From CAZGLR01 sp964526635 (GTDB lineage Bacteria > Zixibacteria > MSB-5A5 > GN15 > JAAZOE01): DNA of 21,590 nt. Positions 1 to 7,054 of the stretch are shown one piece after another. Both the position numbers and the translations under genes were made by a program. How positions within the stretch are numbered: the first letter of the stretch is position 1; each line of letters starts with the position of its first letter. The DNA lies in contig CAZGLR010000055.1 of NCBI GenBank assembly GCA_964526635.1, positions 1 through 21,590 of the forward strand, in the 5' to 3' direction. The notes under the pieces are model-generated. The model searched no databases. It saw nothing but the letters and a program-made list of their open reading frames with translations, and was not told where the DNA came from.

Positions 1-1001
1 GGATCATACATGACACTGTCGCAGAAGGCCGGTCCCGGCGGGCACGGTCCCTGGTCGCAGCAATGATCCAGGTGATTAGCGTGAATGGTCTGATCGTTGG
101 CTGTAATCGCGCCATCACAGTCATAGTCGTTGCAGGGCGCCACCCCGAGCCAGTCATTGCCGGTTACACACAGATCGCCGTTGATATCAAGATACCGCGG
201 TTCGACGTTGAGGCAGGGATTTCCGTTGACGTAAACCGTTGCCTCGCACCCGAAACAATCCAGCGCTCCGGCGGCGATATTATAAAAATGGTCTCCGGTG
301 GCCGGATCACACGAATCCGGGAATACTTTGGGCCAGTCGGGATGCTTACCTGGGCAGGGATCCGACGGGCAGTCGGAGAAGTCAATCCAGGTACTGGTAA
401 CATCACAGACCGGATTGCCGCAACTGTCCTTGAGGTTCACAGTATAGGTAATATCACCCTTCGGGCAGATTATCAGGCAGGGACTAAAAGTCGTACTGTC
501 GCAGAAGGCCGGTCCCGGCGGGCAGTTCTGCGGCGGACAACAGTGATCGAGATGGCTGTCGAAAAAGGCCTGATCCATTGACGTTATTATGCCATCGCAA
601 TCGTAGTCGTTGCACTGCACCAGCGGCAGGAAATCGTTCGGGAAGACACAACCGTCGTTATTAATATCAAGAAATCTGGTGAGAACGTCGCCACACGGTT
701 GACTGTTTACGAACAAAACCGCCGCACAATCGAGACAATCCTGACTGCTGGCCTTGACACTAAAAAAGTGATCGCCGGTGGCCGGATGGCAGGAATCGGG
801 ATAGACAATCGGCCAGTCAGGATGCGCGGGCGGGCAGGGATCGGCGGCGCACCCGGAAAAATCCAGATACGTTCCAACCGTATCACATACCGGAGCACCG
901 CAACTGTCCATGACTCGAACGCGGTATACTATATCCCCGAGCGGACAGATAGCGATACAGGGGGCGTAGGTCGTACTGTCGCAAAACGGTTCAGGACAGG
1001 C
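1..1001 (-). repeat. 480-nt in-frame tandem repeat (two full units and the start of a third)
   Basis: The landmark encoding the CDS-start of each module recurs at 971, 491 and 11 on the plus-strand numbering, a spacing of exactly 480 bases each time. Protein modules 1 and 2 are roughly half identical, and the conserved positions are mainly Cys, Asp, Gly and Pro. No insertion or deletion separates them, so the unit length has been kept while the sequence diverged. The repeat lies wholly inside the partial secreted protein gene. Confidence 0.85.
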
Positions 1002-1091
1002 TGCCTCGGCCGCCTCCCCTCCAAAGAGCAGTAGACCACACAAAAGCAAAAAAGCAATGTGAAATTGACATCGCATGGTACATCGTGTCAT
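1..1091 (-). CDS. Secreted Cys-rich modular protein with dockerin-like calcium loops (partial, C-terminus beyond left edge)
   Basis: An uninterrupted minus-strand frame runs from ATG at 1091 off the left edge, giving at least 363 residues. AGGAG five to six bases upstream supports this ATG over the one at 1076. Residues 1-31 form a signal peptide with a Leu-rich core. Residues 37-196 and 197-356 are two tandem modules of exactly 160 residues, and a third begins at 357. Each module starts with CDS and a short Cys-rich Ig-like stretch (GDI-Y-V, DSCG-PVCD), continues through HPDWP and PATGDHF, and ends with two dockerin/EF-hand-like loops (LDIN-D, then NDYDCDG-IT--DQ) followed by LDHCC and CPPGPAF. 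Dockerins bind calcium and classically dock to cohesins. In FCB candidate phyla they are common in exported proteins without visible cohesins. Function is unknown; a surface or matrix role is inferred. The next minus-strand gene upstream ends 386 bases away, so it is probably a separate transcript. Confidence 0.85.
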   Translation of the reverse strand, partial: MTRCTMRCQFHIAFLLLCGLLLFGGEAAEAACPEPFCDSTTYAPCIAICPLGDIVYRVRVMDSCGAPVCDTVGTYLDFSGCAADPCPPAHPDWPIVYPDSCHPATGDHFFSVKASSQDCLDCAAVLFVNSQPCGDVLTRFLDINNDGCVFPNDFLPLVQCNDYDCDGIITSMDQAFFDSHLDHCCPPQNCPPGPAFCDSTTFSPCLIICPKGDITYTVNLKDSCGNPVCDVTSTWIDFSDCPSDPCPGKHPDWPKVFPDSCDPATGDHFYNIAAGALDCFGCEATVYVNGNPCLNVEPRYLDINGDLCVTGNDWLGVAPCNDYDCDGAITANDQTIHANHLDHCCDQGPCPPGPAFCDSVMYD

Positions 1092-1477
1092 GTTTTTCTC
1101 CTAATCTTAAGCAATGAATGGGCCGTGCCTTGCTGTGCTGCAAAGGGCCAGGGGGTCACCCGAAAAGCGGGACAGACGTCAATTTTCTTCGCATTCAAAA
1201 TCGGCATCATGACGGCATGATCGAAAATTGTCGCTACTGGATACTGCATCGGACTACCCTGATTTATGATGCCGCTGAAATACGGCATAATAGGTTATGT
1301 ACGTCCATAATATAAGCATTTTTTTAAGCTGCAGCATGCTCGGATCAGATAGATGTTTGTCTCAGGTTGTTTTATTCCCCGCTACAACATATGGTGGCCT
1401 GCAATTTTATACAAGGAGAAAATGAAACTAATTTATTGATATGTATGTATTTACACAGATATGGAGCAGCAATTCTA
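1092..1477. other. Intergenic region, no supported gene
   Basis: This gap separates two minus-strand genes and should hold the promoter of the repeat protein and the 3' end of the upstream transcript. AGGAG just above the 1091 start is clear. No strong hairpin plus T-run is visible. An AT-rich stretch at about 1300-1326 could supply a -10 element on the minus strand but has no convincing -35 partner. Short open frames on both strands lack protein-like composition. Confidence 0.6.
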
Positions 1478-2602
1478 TTATCGCAACCGGCCACGCCATT
1501 CGGTGAGCGCCGGCCGTATCGCGCCACCCTCGTCGTACAACCCGGTCTCTTTCCACAGCTTGGTGAAATCGTCGGGCGAACCCATCGCCTCCCACAGGGC
1601 TTCATAATCCCGGATAAGAAAATCGATTACAAATGCGGTCGGGATGGTGTCGGCGCGGGCGAGAATTTTCGTAAAGTAATCCACCTGTTTGGCCGGTGTG
1701 CCGTAGAAGTCGATCCCGCTCACGGAAAACGTATCGGCCGGATAACTGCATTCACAAATCGCCACAGTTTTCCCCTGTCGCAATGCATAAATCTGATCAA
1801 GGACGGCATTTGGAATGGAATCGGCCTGCAGCGCACTGATGAAGACATGCATGGACAGCCCGAAATAGTCAGTATATGGCATCATATCGGCCAGTGCCTG
1901 CATCTGCTGCACATGATCAGCATCGGTGTAACCATTGATCAGTTCCATGCCGGTAAACGAGACCATGATGGGAAGTTCCGGATACCGCGCTGTCAGCAGC
2001 GGGTACACATACTGATGCAGTTCGGTATAGGCATCCCATTTATCCGGCGCATTGGCCATCAGCAAATTCACCTCGATACCGATACAGACAAAATCCGGAT
2101 CGAAGAAATCAATTGTCCGAACGCAATAGTTATAATAGGCAGCCTTGATGCTGTCATGGTTGAAAGTATACGTATTCCATGGCGGCGGCAACGGCATATC
2201 CTCGGATTCGCCGCGATAGGGCGCCAGGGTATCGCGCATGAGATGAATCGGCGTTATGGCAAGATATATCTTATGTGAGGCCGGGGTGTTGGTTTTGCGA
2301 TACTCCCAGTCGGCTGTCAAATTGGGGTGGAAATCATCGCCGGCCAGTGCTTCCGGCCACGGGATGCCGTTGTCAAAGTGATGTGCCACAATATTCCCAT
2401 CGGCCAAAATCTGCTGATAGACCCATTCGACGGCCGCGGTAGTCACATCATACGGAAAGGGTGTAAATCCTATGTAATACGGCGGTTCGGTTGGTGGTTC
2501 CGGCATTACCGGATCACCGGTACACCCCGCGATGGTCAAAACGAGAAGGGCTATTGATATAACCCAGGTGCTTCCAGCGGTTGTTCTGAAAAGACGCGGC
2601 AT
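1478..2602 (-). CDS. Lipoprotein with TIM-barrel glycoside hydrolase-like (clan GH-A type) domain
   Basis: 374 residues. An N-terminal hydrophobic segment ends in a lipobox (LTIAGC, Cys27), followed by a Pro-rich linker, so the protein is expected to be lipid-anchored. The body has TIM-barrel-like character. Glu177 in CIGIEVN and Glu284 in AICECS are 107 residues apart, both at the ends of hydrophobic strands. This matches the acid/base (strand 4) and nucleophile (strand 7) layout of clan GH-A; arabinogalactanase-like (GH53) or cellulase-like families are the nearest guesses. Substrate is unknown. ATG at 2602 overlaps the TAA of the upstream methyltransferase (TAATG), implying translational coupling in the 4155-1478 operon. 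No clear terminator follows. The hydrolase assignment is inference from motif spacing only. Confidence 0.7.
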   Translation of the reverse strand: MPRLFRTTAGSTWVISIALLVLTIAGCTGDPVMPEPPTEPPYYIGFTPFPYDVTTAAVEWVYQQILADGNIVAHHFDNGIPWPEALAGDDFHPNLTADWEYRKTNTPASHKIYLAITPIHLMRDTLAPYRGESEDMPLPPPWNTYTFNHDSIKAAYYNYCVRTIDFFDPDFVCIGIEVNLLMANAPDKWDAYTELHQYVYPLLTARYPELPIMVSFTGMELINGYTDADHVQQMQALADMMPYTDYFGLSMHVFISALQADSIPNAVLDQIYALRQGKTVAICECSYPADTFSVSGIDFYGTPAKQVDYFTKILARADTIPTAFVIDFLIRDYEALWEAMGSPDDFTKLWKETGLYDEGGAIRPALTEWRGRLR

Positions 2603-3597
2603 TATTTCCTCGCAGTCAGAGGCGGATCCAGTTCGATCGGCGCGGTGCGTTGCAACGCAGCCTGAACAGACTCATGCAATAACCGATCCACATCAGGCAA
2701 CGTACCGGGCCACTTCGACGGCTCCAGCGAGTCATAAATTTCGCCGGCGATCATATAGCCGGCAGGCGATGGCCGAATCCCGCGAAAACCGATATTTTCC
2801 AACAGCCTTATGAACGTTTTCCCGGATGGTTGTGTGGTAATACAAATACGACAATCTGTGATCTTTTCTATCACGGCCTTCAGCTTATCGGCAGTGATAT
2901 ACTGACAGGTAACCGATTTTCCGCCGGGATTGAAATGATCGACAATATCTGCGTGCGACAGCGATAAATCCAGTGCATATTGCACAACCTGTTCCCGTTC
3001 AAGATCCCGGTCATACAGAATAAGAATCACATGGGTATCATCGATCTCATGCAGCCAGATTTCCTGTTCCAGACCCCGGTACTGCCACAGCGCTTCGTAG
3101 TACAGTCGTACTGGGCCGCCGGGTTTTAGCACGCGGTGGAATTCCCGCAGGACAAACTCCGGATCCGGCGCCTGCTCCACCGATGATGCCGCCGCGATGC
3201 CGTCGATGGAGGCATCATCGATCGGCAGGGGTCGTCCGGCATACAAATGATGGAATTCGACATTTTCGATCCGGAGGCGGATTTGATTTTCACGGCAGAC
3301 CTGAATACGCTTCAGGGATGAATCGATCGCGGTAATCTGTCGGACAAACGGCGCCAGGGGCAGCGACGGCCAGCCATCGCCAGGCCCGAAATCCAGAATG
3401 TGACCATCGCCCAGACTCAGAGCAAAGTCGAGAATCGCCCCACGGTCGGTCCAGTGCATACGAATGGCGGGATCGAATTCAGAATAGATAATCGGGAGAG
3501 ATTGTCCGGACTGGGACTCCATCCGGTCATAGATAAACTCGTCGGAGGTGCAGGGACGCGGATGGAGTTCCCGTTCGATCCAGGTAAATACAGTCAT
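2602..3597 (-). CDS. Class I SAM-dependent methyltransferase
   Basis: 331 residues. A Rossmann-type methyltransferase domain covers roughly residues 45-195. Motif I is ILDFGPGDGW (67-76), the acidic end of strand 2 is Asp92 in AIDSS, and later come LPIDDASIDGI and a VLREFHRVLKPGG motif typical of Methyltransf_11 enzymes. The C-terminal 130 residues are not recognised. The protein appears cytoplasmic, with no signal peptide. It starts 33 bases after the 174-aa gene and its stop overlaps the start of the lipoprotein gene, so all three are probably co-transcribed. The start at 3597 lacks a strong Shine-Dalgarno sequence, so coupling or a later Met (residue 26) remains possible. The methyl acceptor cannot be told from sequence. 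Linkage to an exported hydrolase-like lipoprotein is unusual. Confidence 0.85.
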   Translation of the reverse strand: MTVFTWIERELHPRPCTSDEFIYDRMESQSGQSLPIIYSEFDPAIRMHWTDRGAILDFALSLGDGHILDFGPGDGWPSLPLAPFVRQITAIDSSLKRIQVCRENQIRLRIENVEFHHLYAGRPLPIDDASIDGIAAASSVEQAPDPEFVLREFHRVLKPGGPVRLYYEALWQYRGLEQEIWLHEIDDTHVILILYDRDLEREQVVQYALDLSLSHADIVDHFNPGGKSVTCQYITADKLKAVIEKITDCRICITTQPSGKTFIRLLENIGFRGIRPSPAGYMIAGEIYDSLEPSKWPGTLPDVDRLLHESVQAALQRTAPIELDPPLTARK

Positions 3598-3630
3598 TAT
3601 GTTGTAGTCAGCCGGACATAAAACATCATA

Positions 3631-4155
3631 TCAGCCGAGATGCAGACATTCGACCCAGCGATTGCAGACATAGGCGCAGACAAACATGCCCTGATCCTCG
3701 AGCGCAAAGACGCGCATCGTGAAGCTGCACGCGTCGCCATAATCAGCATATGAATCGCCGGAATCCATCTCGAGTTTACTCTTGATGCCGGAAATAAACG
3801 ATTCCACCGACAATGGGCTGGTATCGAGATGCTCGATATTGATGCCCTCGGCATCCCAGGCGGCGCGGATAATAGCGCCCCGAAAAATATCGTCATGACT
3901 GACCTCGTCGCCCTCGGCGCCGAGCCAGGTCAGGCCGGTCACGTTGGAATCTTCGATGCGGGCGGCCAGTAGAAATGCACGGCCATTGAACTGTACGGTC
4001 GCGATTTCGATTTCGCCGTTGGATAACGCGGATGCATCAAGATATTTGAGAGTGTTGAAAATACGGTAAGCCGGTTCATAGATTTTGCCCGGCATCAGAA
4101 GCCGTACTTCCAGATTCACATCGCGGGCGGCGGTCGTTTCGATTTCACCGATCAT
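3631..4155 (-). CDS. Conserved-looking hypothetical protein, 174 aa
   Basis: I do not recognise this family. It encodes 174 residues, acidic and soluble, with no signal peptide or membrane segment. The start is well supported by GGAGG nine bases before ATG at 4155. Alternating hydrophobic strands in the first half (IEIATVQFNGRAFLLAARI) suggest an alpha/beta or beta-sandwich fold. The C-terminal quarter holds three Cys (CSF, CAYVC, CLHLG). It is the first gene of the probable operon with the methyltransferase and the GH-A-like lipoprotein. An overlapping 99-residue frame on the same strand (3597-3896) is a shadow. Function is unknown. Confidence 0.75.
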   Translation of the reverse strand: MIGEIETTAARDVNLEVRLLMPGKIYEPAYRIFNTLKYLDASALSNGEIEIATVQFNGRAFLLAARIEDSNVTGLTWLGAEGDEVSHDDIFRGAIIRAAWDAEGINIEHLDTSPLSVESFISGIKSKLEMDSGDSYADYGDACSFTMRVFALEDQGMFVCAYVCNRWVECLHLG

Positions 4156-4250
4156 GTGTGATTCCTCCAGGAAACCATATACCAGGCCGAATCCCCAATC
4201 CCCTCAGCGCGATATACGGTTAAAAAACCAGATAGTGAGTAATTCGGACT

Positions 4251-4288
4251 GCGCCTGCCGCTTGAGAACAAGCTCGGGAGGCAGACGC
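4251..4288 (-). promoter_or_regulatory. Stem-loop in the leader of the 4155-1478 operon
   Basis: On the minus strand the outer arms 4280-4288 and 4251-4259 (GCGTCTGCC against GGCAGGCGC) pair at eight of nine positions plus one G-T pair. An inner stem, 4269-4273 with 4260-4264 (GCTTG and CAAGC), closes a TTCT loop; six bases are bulged between the two stems. It lies between the candidate promoter and the gene start. A T-run (4221-4226) about 25 bases downstream is too distant for an ordinary terminator. It could be an attenuator or an mRNA-stabilising element. Confidence 0.45.
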
Positions 4289-4292
4289 TACC

Positions 4293-4320
4293 ATTATCGA
4301 GGTTATGTATATCGCCTCAA
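4293..4320 (-). promoter_or_regulatory. Candidate sigma-70-like promoter for the 4155-1478 operon
   Basis: Minus-strand TTGAGG (4320-4315), a 16-base spacer and GATAAT (4298-4293) resemble -35 and -10 elements. The 5' leader would be about 130 bases. The spacing and the TTGAG core resemble the better promoter seen at 14955-14982. No transcription data support it. Confidence 0.35.
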
Positions 4321-4380
4321 AATTATCGAATCAACAAATAACTGGATTGCGATATTTTTTTTGATGTCTGCTAATAATCG

Positions 4381-4407
4381 GCAGCCCGGATGCCGTATCC
4401 GGGCTGC
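4381..4407 (-). terminator. Strong hairpin at the end of the C1 peptidase operon
   Basis: An 11-bp perfect GC-rich stem, GCAGCCCGGAT with ATCCGGGCTGC, has a 5-base loop. It sits 13 bases beyond the peptidase stop at 4420. No T-run follows on either strand, so it may act as a hairpin-only terminator or a 3' stabiliser rather than a textbook intrinsic terminator. Confidence 0.6.
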
Positions 4408-4419
4408 TGTCAGGAATCA

Positions 4420-5685
4420 TTACTGTTTTACACGATTTTCCACCGCATCGCGATGCGCGCCGAAGGCCAGCGCTTTTAACTTCACATAATCCCCGCGCCA
4501 GAAATAATAGCCCCAGAAACGGCCCTGACGGCCGCTGGAGCCACTGTCTTTCAGCAAAAACCAGTCATGATCACCGATGCGCATGTAGCCGACAATATGC
4601 AGACCATGATCATCATTGGTCAGATCATAGTCTATGCGATACTCCCGCGAATGCTGATTGATGTGGCTGGCCGGGATATCGTAATCAGGTATCACGGCGA
4701 TATCCATGAGTTCATTTCGGCCCGGTTCGGTAACATCGGCGGCCAAAACCACATTGTACCCGTTTTGGACCGCTTTTTTAATTGCTTCATACCAGACATC
4801 AAGCGGCAAGTTGAAATAGCTGCTGTCGCGGGTCCAATTGTCATAAACGTCAAAAAGCGCCTGCTGATAGAAGGGTGATTTGAGTGTCGAGATACAGGCG
4901 ACATAATCTTCCGGATTGATCTTGAGGAAATCATCGAAAAACGCCTTGGGCGTAAATACCTGGCCGACATAATGGAATTCTTCTGGCGGGTGCCCCATGT
5001 GACGATCCAAAATCAGGCGGACATGTTCTGCAACTGCCTCTTCATCCCAGATATTGTTTTGTTGGACGAGTTTCAGGTAGGCCTGTATTTCATTTCCCAG
5101 GGCAGTATGACTGTAGTTATCGTCGAAAGTGTTTCCGGGATAGGTGACTTTGGGCACAAGCCCATATTTCTCGCCGATTCTAAGCACGGCATTGGCTTGC
5201 GAGCCGGACCAGACCTCATGGCGTCCCCGGGTGCGGACAAAATTACGGGCTTTTTCGACATATTCCCAGTAGACGACATACATCTCGGATAACTTGACTT
5301 TGAGCCCGACTGTCCGCATGATTTCCGATTCGAGAAATGATGTCCCGGCAAACGACCAGCAGGTGCCGGTATATCCCTGGGACACCGGCGGCAGATGCTC
5401 CAGCTGCTCGAACTCATCGGGTGATTGCGGTGCCTCTATTCCGGAGACATCAAGCAGGATGCGCTTACGGTTCTCGCCGGCAGTGCTGTCTTCGACTTTT
5501 TGCACCCTGCGAATTTCGGCGGTGATGCTGTCGCTTATCGCTTTCAGCGAATCGACATAATCGCTGATTTCGTCCAGATCAGGTGCGTTGTATTTCGGCA
5601 CATACTGAACTGTATCATCCTGGGCCGCCAGCGGGAGGACCAGCCATCCCATCAGGCAGACAACAATCCACACATACTTTTTCAC
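4420..5685 (-). CDS. Exported papain-like C1 peptidase (bleomycin hydrolase/aminopeptidase C-like)
   Basis: The start is GTG at 5685, because AGGAGG lies eight bases upstream and the next residues form a clean signal peptide ending near LAAQD. An upstream GTG at 5706 would add seven residues that read through the ribosome site. The mature enzyme shows the C1 catalytic signature QGYTGTCWSFA (Gln103, Cys109 from this start), followed by LSEMYVVYWEYVEKA, and the histidine region DDHGLHIVGY (His360). The third catalytic position, normally Asn in the NSWG motif, reads LLKDSGSSG, so Asp380 replaces Asn. Related Bacteroidota enzymes, from memory, show a similar KDS motif. The protein has 421 residues, near the C1B length. 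It follows the small lipoprotein by 32 bases. A periplasmic or surface thiol peptidase is the likely role. Confidence 0.88.
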   Translation of the reverse strand: MKKYVWIVVCLMGWLVLPLAAQDDTVQYVPKYNAPDLDEISDYVDSLKAISDSITAEIRRVQKVEDSTAGENRKRILLDVSGIEAPQSPDEFEQLEHLPPVSQGYTGTCWSFAGTSFLESEIMRTVGLKVKLSEMYVVYWEYVEKARNFVRTRGRHEVWSGSQANAVLRIGEKYGLVPKVTYPGNTFDDNYSHTALGNEIQAYLKLVQQNNIWDEEAVAEHVRLILDRHMGHPPEEFHYVGQVFTPKAFFDDFLKINPEDYVACISTLKSPFYQQALFDVYDNWTRDSSYFNLPLDVWYEAIKKAVQNGYNVVLAADVTEPGRNELMDIAVIPDYDIPASHINQHSREYRIDYDLTNDDHGLHIVGYMRIGDHDWFLLKDSGSSGRQGRFWGYYFWRGDYVKLKALAFGAHRDAVENRVKQ

Positions 5686-5717
5686 TGAACTTCCCTCCTC
5701 GCCCACAGATATTGCCC

Positions 5718-6194
5718 TTACTCGCGACGCGCCAGACTGTCGGCCACCACCGGTTCGAAGCTCGGGGAAACAACTTCATAGGCATAAATCCGGATTTCGT
5801 TGTCGTCGGGGTACTTGACCAGGACGAGATTCTCAAGGGCAGTATCGGCGGCATAGATAACCCGGTTTTGAATGCGATAATAGATCGTGTTGCCGATATT
5901 GGTGGCGTATGATGAATTGAATTCTTTCCCGCGCGTTTCATATTCCCGAAAATCGCCGAGTTGACCGTGAACATCAACAAGGTACTCCACCCATTCTTCC
6001 GGCGGTACTTCCTTGAGGAAGTTTTTGGAGCAGTAGTCGACTGTCCGTTCAAAGTCCTTTTCTGAGATTGCCTGGTAGAAATCCGCGACCAGATTATCGG
6101 CTTCGCGATAATCGCTCATGACGCTGCATCCGGCCAGCAGGATCATGGCATACATTAAAAGTACGGCCGTCAATTCCAAACGAGAAATCATCAT
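5718..6194 (-). CDS. Small lipoprotein, possible NTF2-like domain
   Basis: 158 residues. A signal sequence with lipobox LAGC (Cys23) is followed by Ser-Val, predicting lipid attachment. The first mature helix, ADNLVADFYQAISEKDFERTVDYCSKNFL, resembles the opening of NTF2-like or DUF4019-type periplasmic domains, in which a helix precedes a curved sheet. The later segment GNTIYYRIQNRVIY fits strands. GAGGG nine bases before ATG at 6194 supports the start. The gene lies 22 bases downstream of the flavin reductase-like gene and 32 bases upstream of the peptidase, so it is central in that operon. It may accompany the exported peptidase, but no direct evidence shows this. Confidence 0.75.
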   Translation of the reverse strand: MMISRLELTAVLLMYAMILLAGCSVMSDYREADNLVADFYQAISEKDFERTVDYCSKNFLKEVPPEEWVEYLVDVHGQLGDFREYETRGKEFNSSYATNIGNTIYYRIQNRVIYAADTALENLVLVKYPDDNEIRIYAYEVVSPSFEPVVADSLARRE

Positions 6195-6216
6195 GCGCTA
6201 TTTCCCTCACATCTCA

Positions 6217-6727
6217 CTACTTCCGCAGACAGGCGGTTATCTCACCCAAATATACACGATGATAATCTTTTTCGGGATACTCTTTTTCTATCATCGGATC
6301 AAGAAAGAGCGCCGGATCGAGATCATGGGTATATATCTTTTTACATTCCAGGACAAGTCGCGCCTGGTCAAAATACACCGATCCCGATGGTGACTCAACA
6401 GGCACCAACCCGGTTCGCTTTTCCTTATCGACATCGCGCCCGGAGTTGGTCCCGCAGAATTTCAAAATCTCCCGATGGATTTCATTGAACCAACAGAGGG
6501 TAAAATATTCATGCTTTTCCATAAAACCAAAGGTATGCCGTACGGGACGAACGTAGCAGATCGCGATTTTCCGATTCCAGAGTTCGCCCAGCGCGCCCCA
6601 TGAGGCGGTCATGGTGTTGTAGGCGTCTTGAGTCCCGGCGGTGACCAGCATCCAGTCGGACGCGATCATTTTAAAGACNNNNNNNNNNTATTTCAAAGGG
6701 ATGAATGGACGTAAAGCCAGCGGCCAT
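6217..6727 (-). CDS. Flavin reductase-like FMN-binding protein, interrupted by a scaffold gap
   Basis: ATG at 6727 has AGGAG five bases upstream and begins MAAGFTSIHPFEI, the expected N-terminus. Ten N (6679-6688) follow, after which the frame resumes VFKMIASDWMLVTAG, then NTMTASWG, ICYVRPVRHT, CGTNSGRDVDK and YPEKDYHRVYLGEI. These match the Flavin_Reduct split-barrel family (NAD(P)H-dependent flavin reduction or FMN binding). Both gap edges fall on codon boundaries, so the true missing length should be a multiple of three, about two or three residues; ten N breaks the frame artificially. A longer frame starting at 6783 in the wrong phase is therefore not the real N-terminus. It is the first gene of the operon with the lipoprotein and C1 peptidase. 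The protein appears cytoplasmic. Confidence 0.85.
6679..6688. other. Assembly gap of ten N
   Basis: Ten N in a row act as a placeholder for unknown sequence, inside the flavin reductase-like gene. Coding frames on the two sides join only if the real length is a multiple of three. Confidence 0.95.
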
Positions 6728-6850
6728 GAGCGCTCCTTCCGGTTGATAGTCCCATGGCCGTAAACATAGATAATTTTCTCCACCGGCGCAACCGGGATCG
6801 TGTGTACAAAGACAGGCCGGCACTGACCTGTGAGTCATAATATAATATAC

Positions 6851-6856
6851 ATTATA
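6851..6856 (-). promoter_or_regulatory. Candidate -10 element of the flavin reductase-lipoprotein-peptidase operon
   Basis: A consensus TATAAT reads on the minus strand about 125 bases above the gene start, inside a very AT-rich block (6838-6880). No good -35 is found at 16-18 bases, and other TATAAT-like hexamers overlap it, so the call is weak. Confidence 0.3.
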
Positions 6857-6879
6857 CATATTAGGGTAAATTATTTATC

Positions 6880-6909
6880 TTGACAATAATCGATACTTTC
6901 GATTATTTA
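6880..6909 (+). promoter_or_regulatory. Promoter with embedded inverted repeat upstream of the LVIVD protein
   Basis: A consensus -35 TTGACA lies at 6880-6885. A perfect 9-bp inverted repeat starts on its last base: AATAATCGA (6885-6893) and TCGATTATT (6899-6907) around TACTT. An AT-rich -10 region (TATTTA at 6904-6909 with an 18-base spacer) overlaps the right arm. A protein bound to this repeat would cover the spacer and -10. The leader would be about 140 bases. Confidence 0.5.
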
Positions 6910-7054
6910 ATATTGTTCAAGTTAGTAGTACGCGGGCAAAGATATTTGGACGAACCGCATTATTTGTCGTCATAGTCAATGCAGGAACGGTGTTCCAAAA
7001 ACCGTTTCTACCGGCCAAAGATAGTAAAAGATTCGGACGAAAGCAGGGGTTTAT

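Noticed and set aside
1088..1288. 66-codon minus-strand frame whose TGA overlaps the repeat-protein ATG (ATGA)
   Set aside because: It has no ribosome site and its composition is unlike a folded protein. The overlap looks coincidental, because the AGGAG used by the downstream gene lies inside it.
1413..1434. AAGGAGAAA-ATG followed by a five-codon plus-strand frame
   Set aside because: The ribosome site is good by chance in an AT-rich stretch; no promoter or downstream plus-strand gene makes it a leader peptide.
1367..2278. 303-codon plus-strand frame
   Set aside because: It is antisense to the GH-A-like lipoprotein gene, which has a lipobox and coupled start; the plus frame has no recognisable domain.
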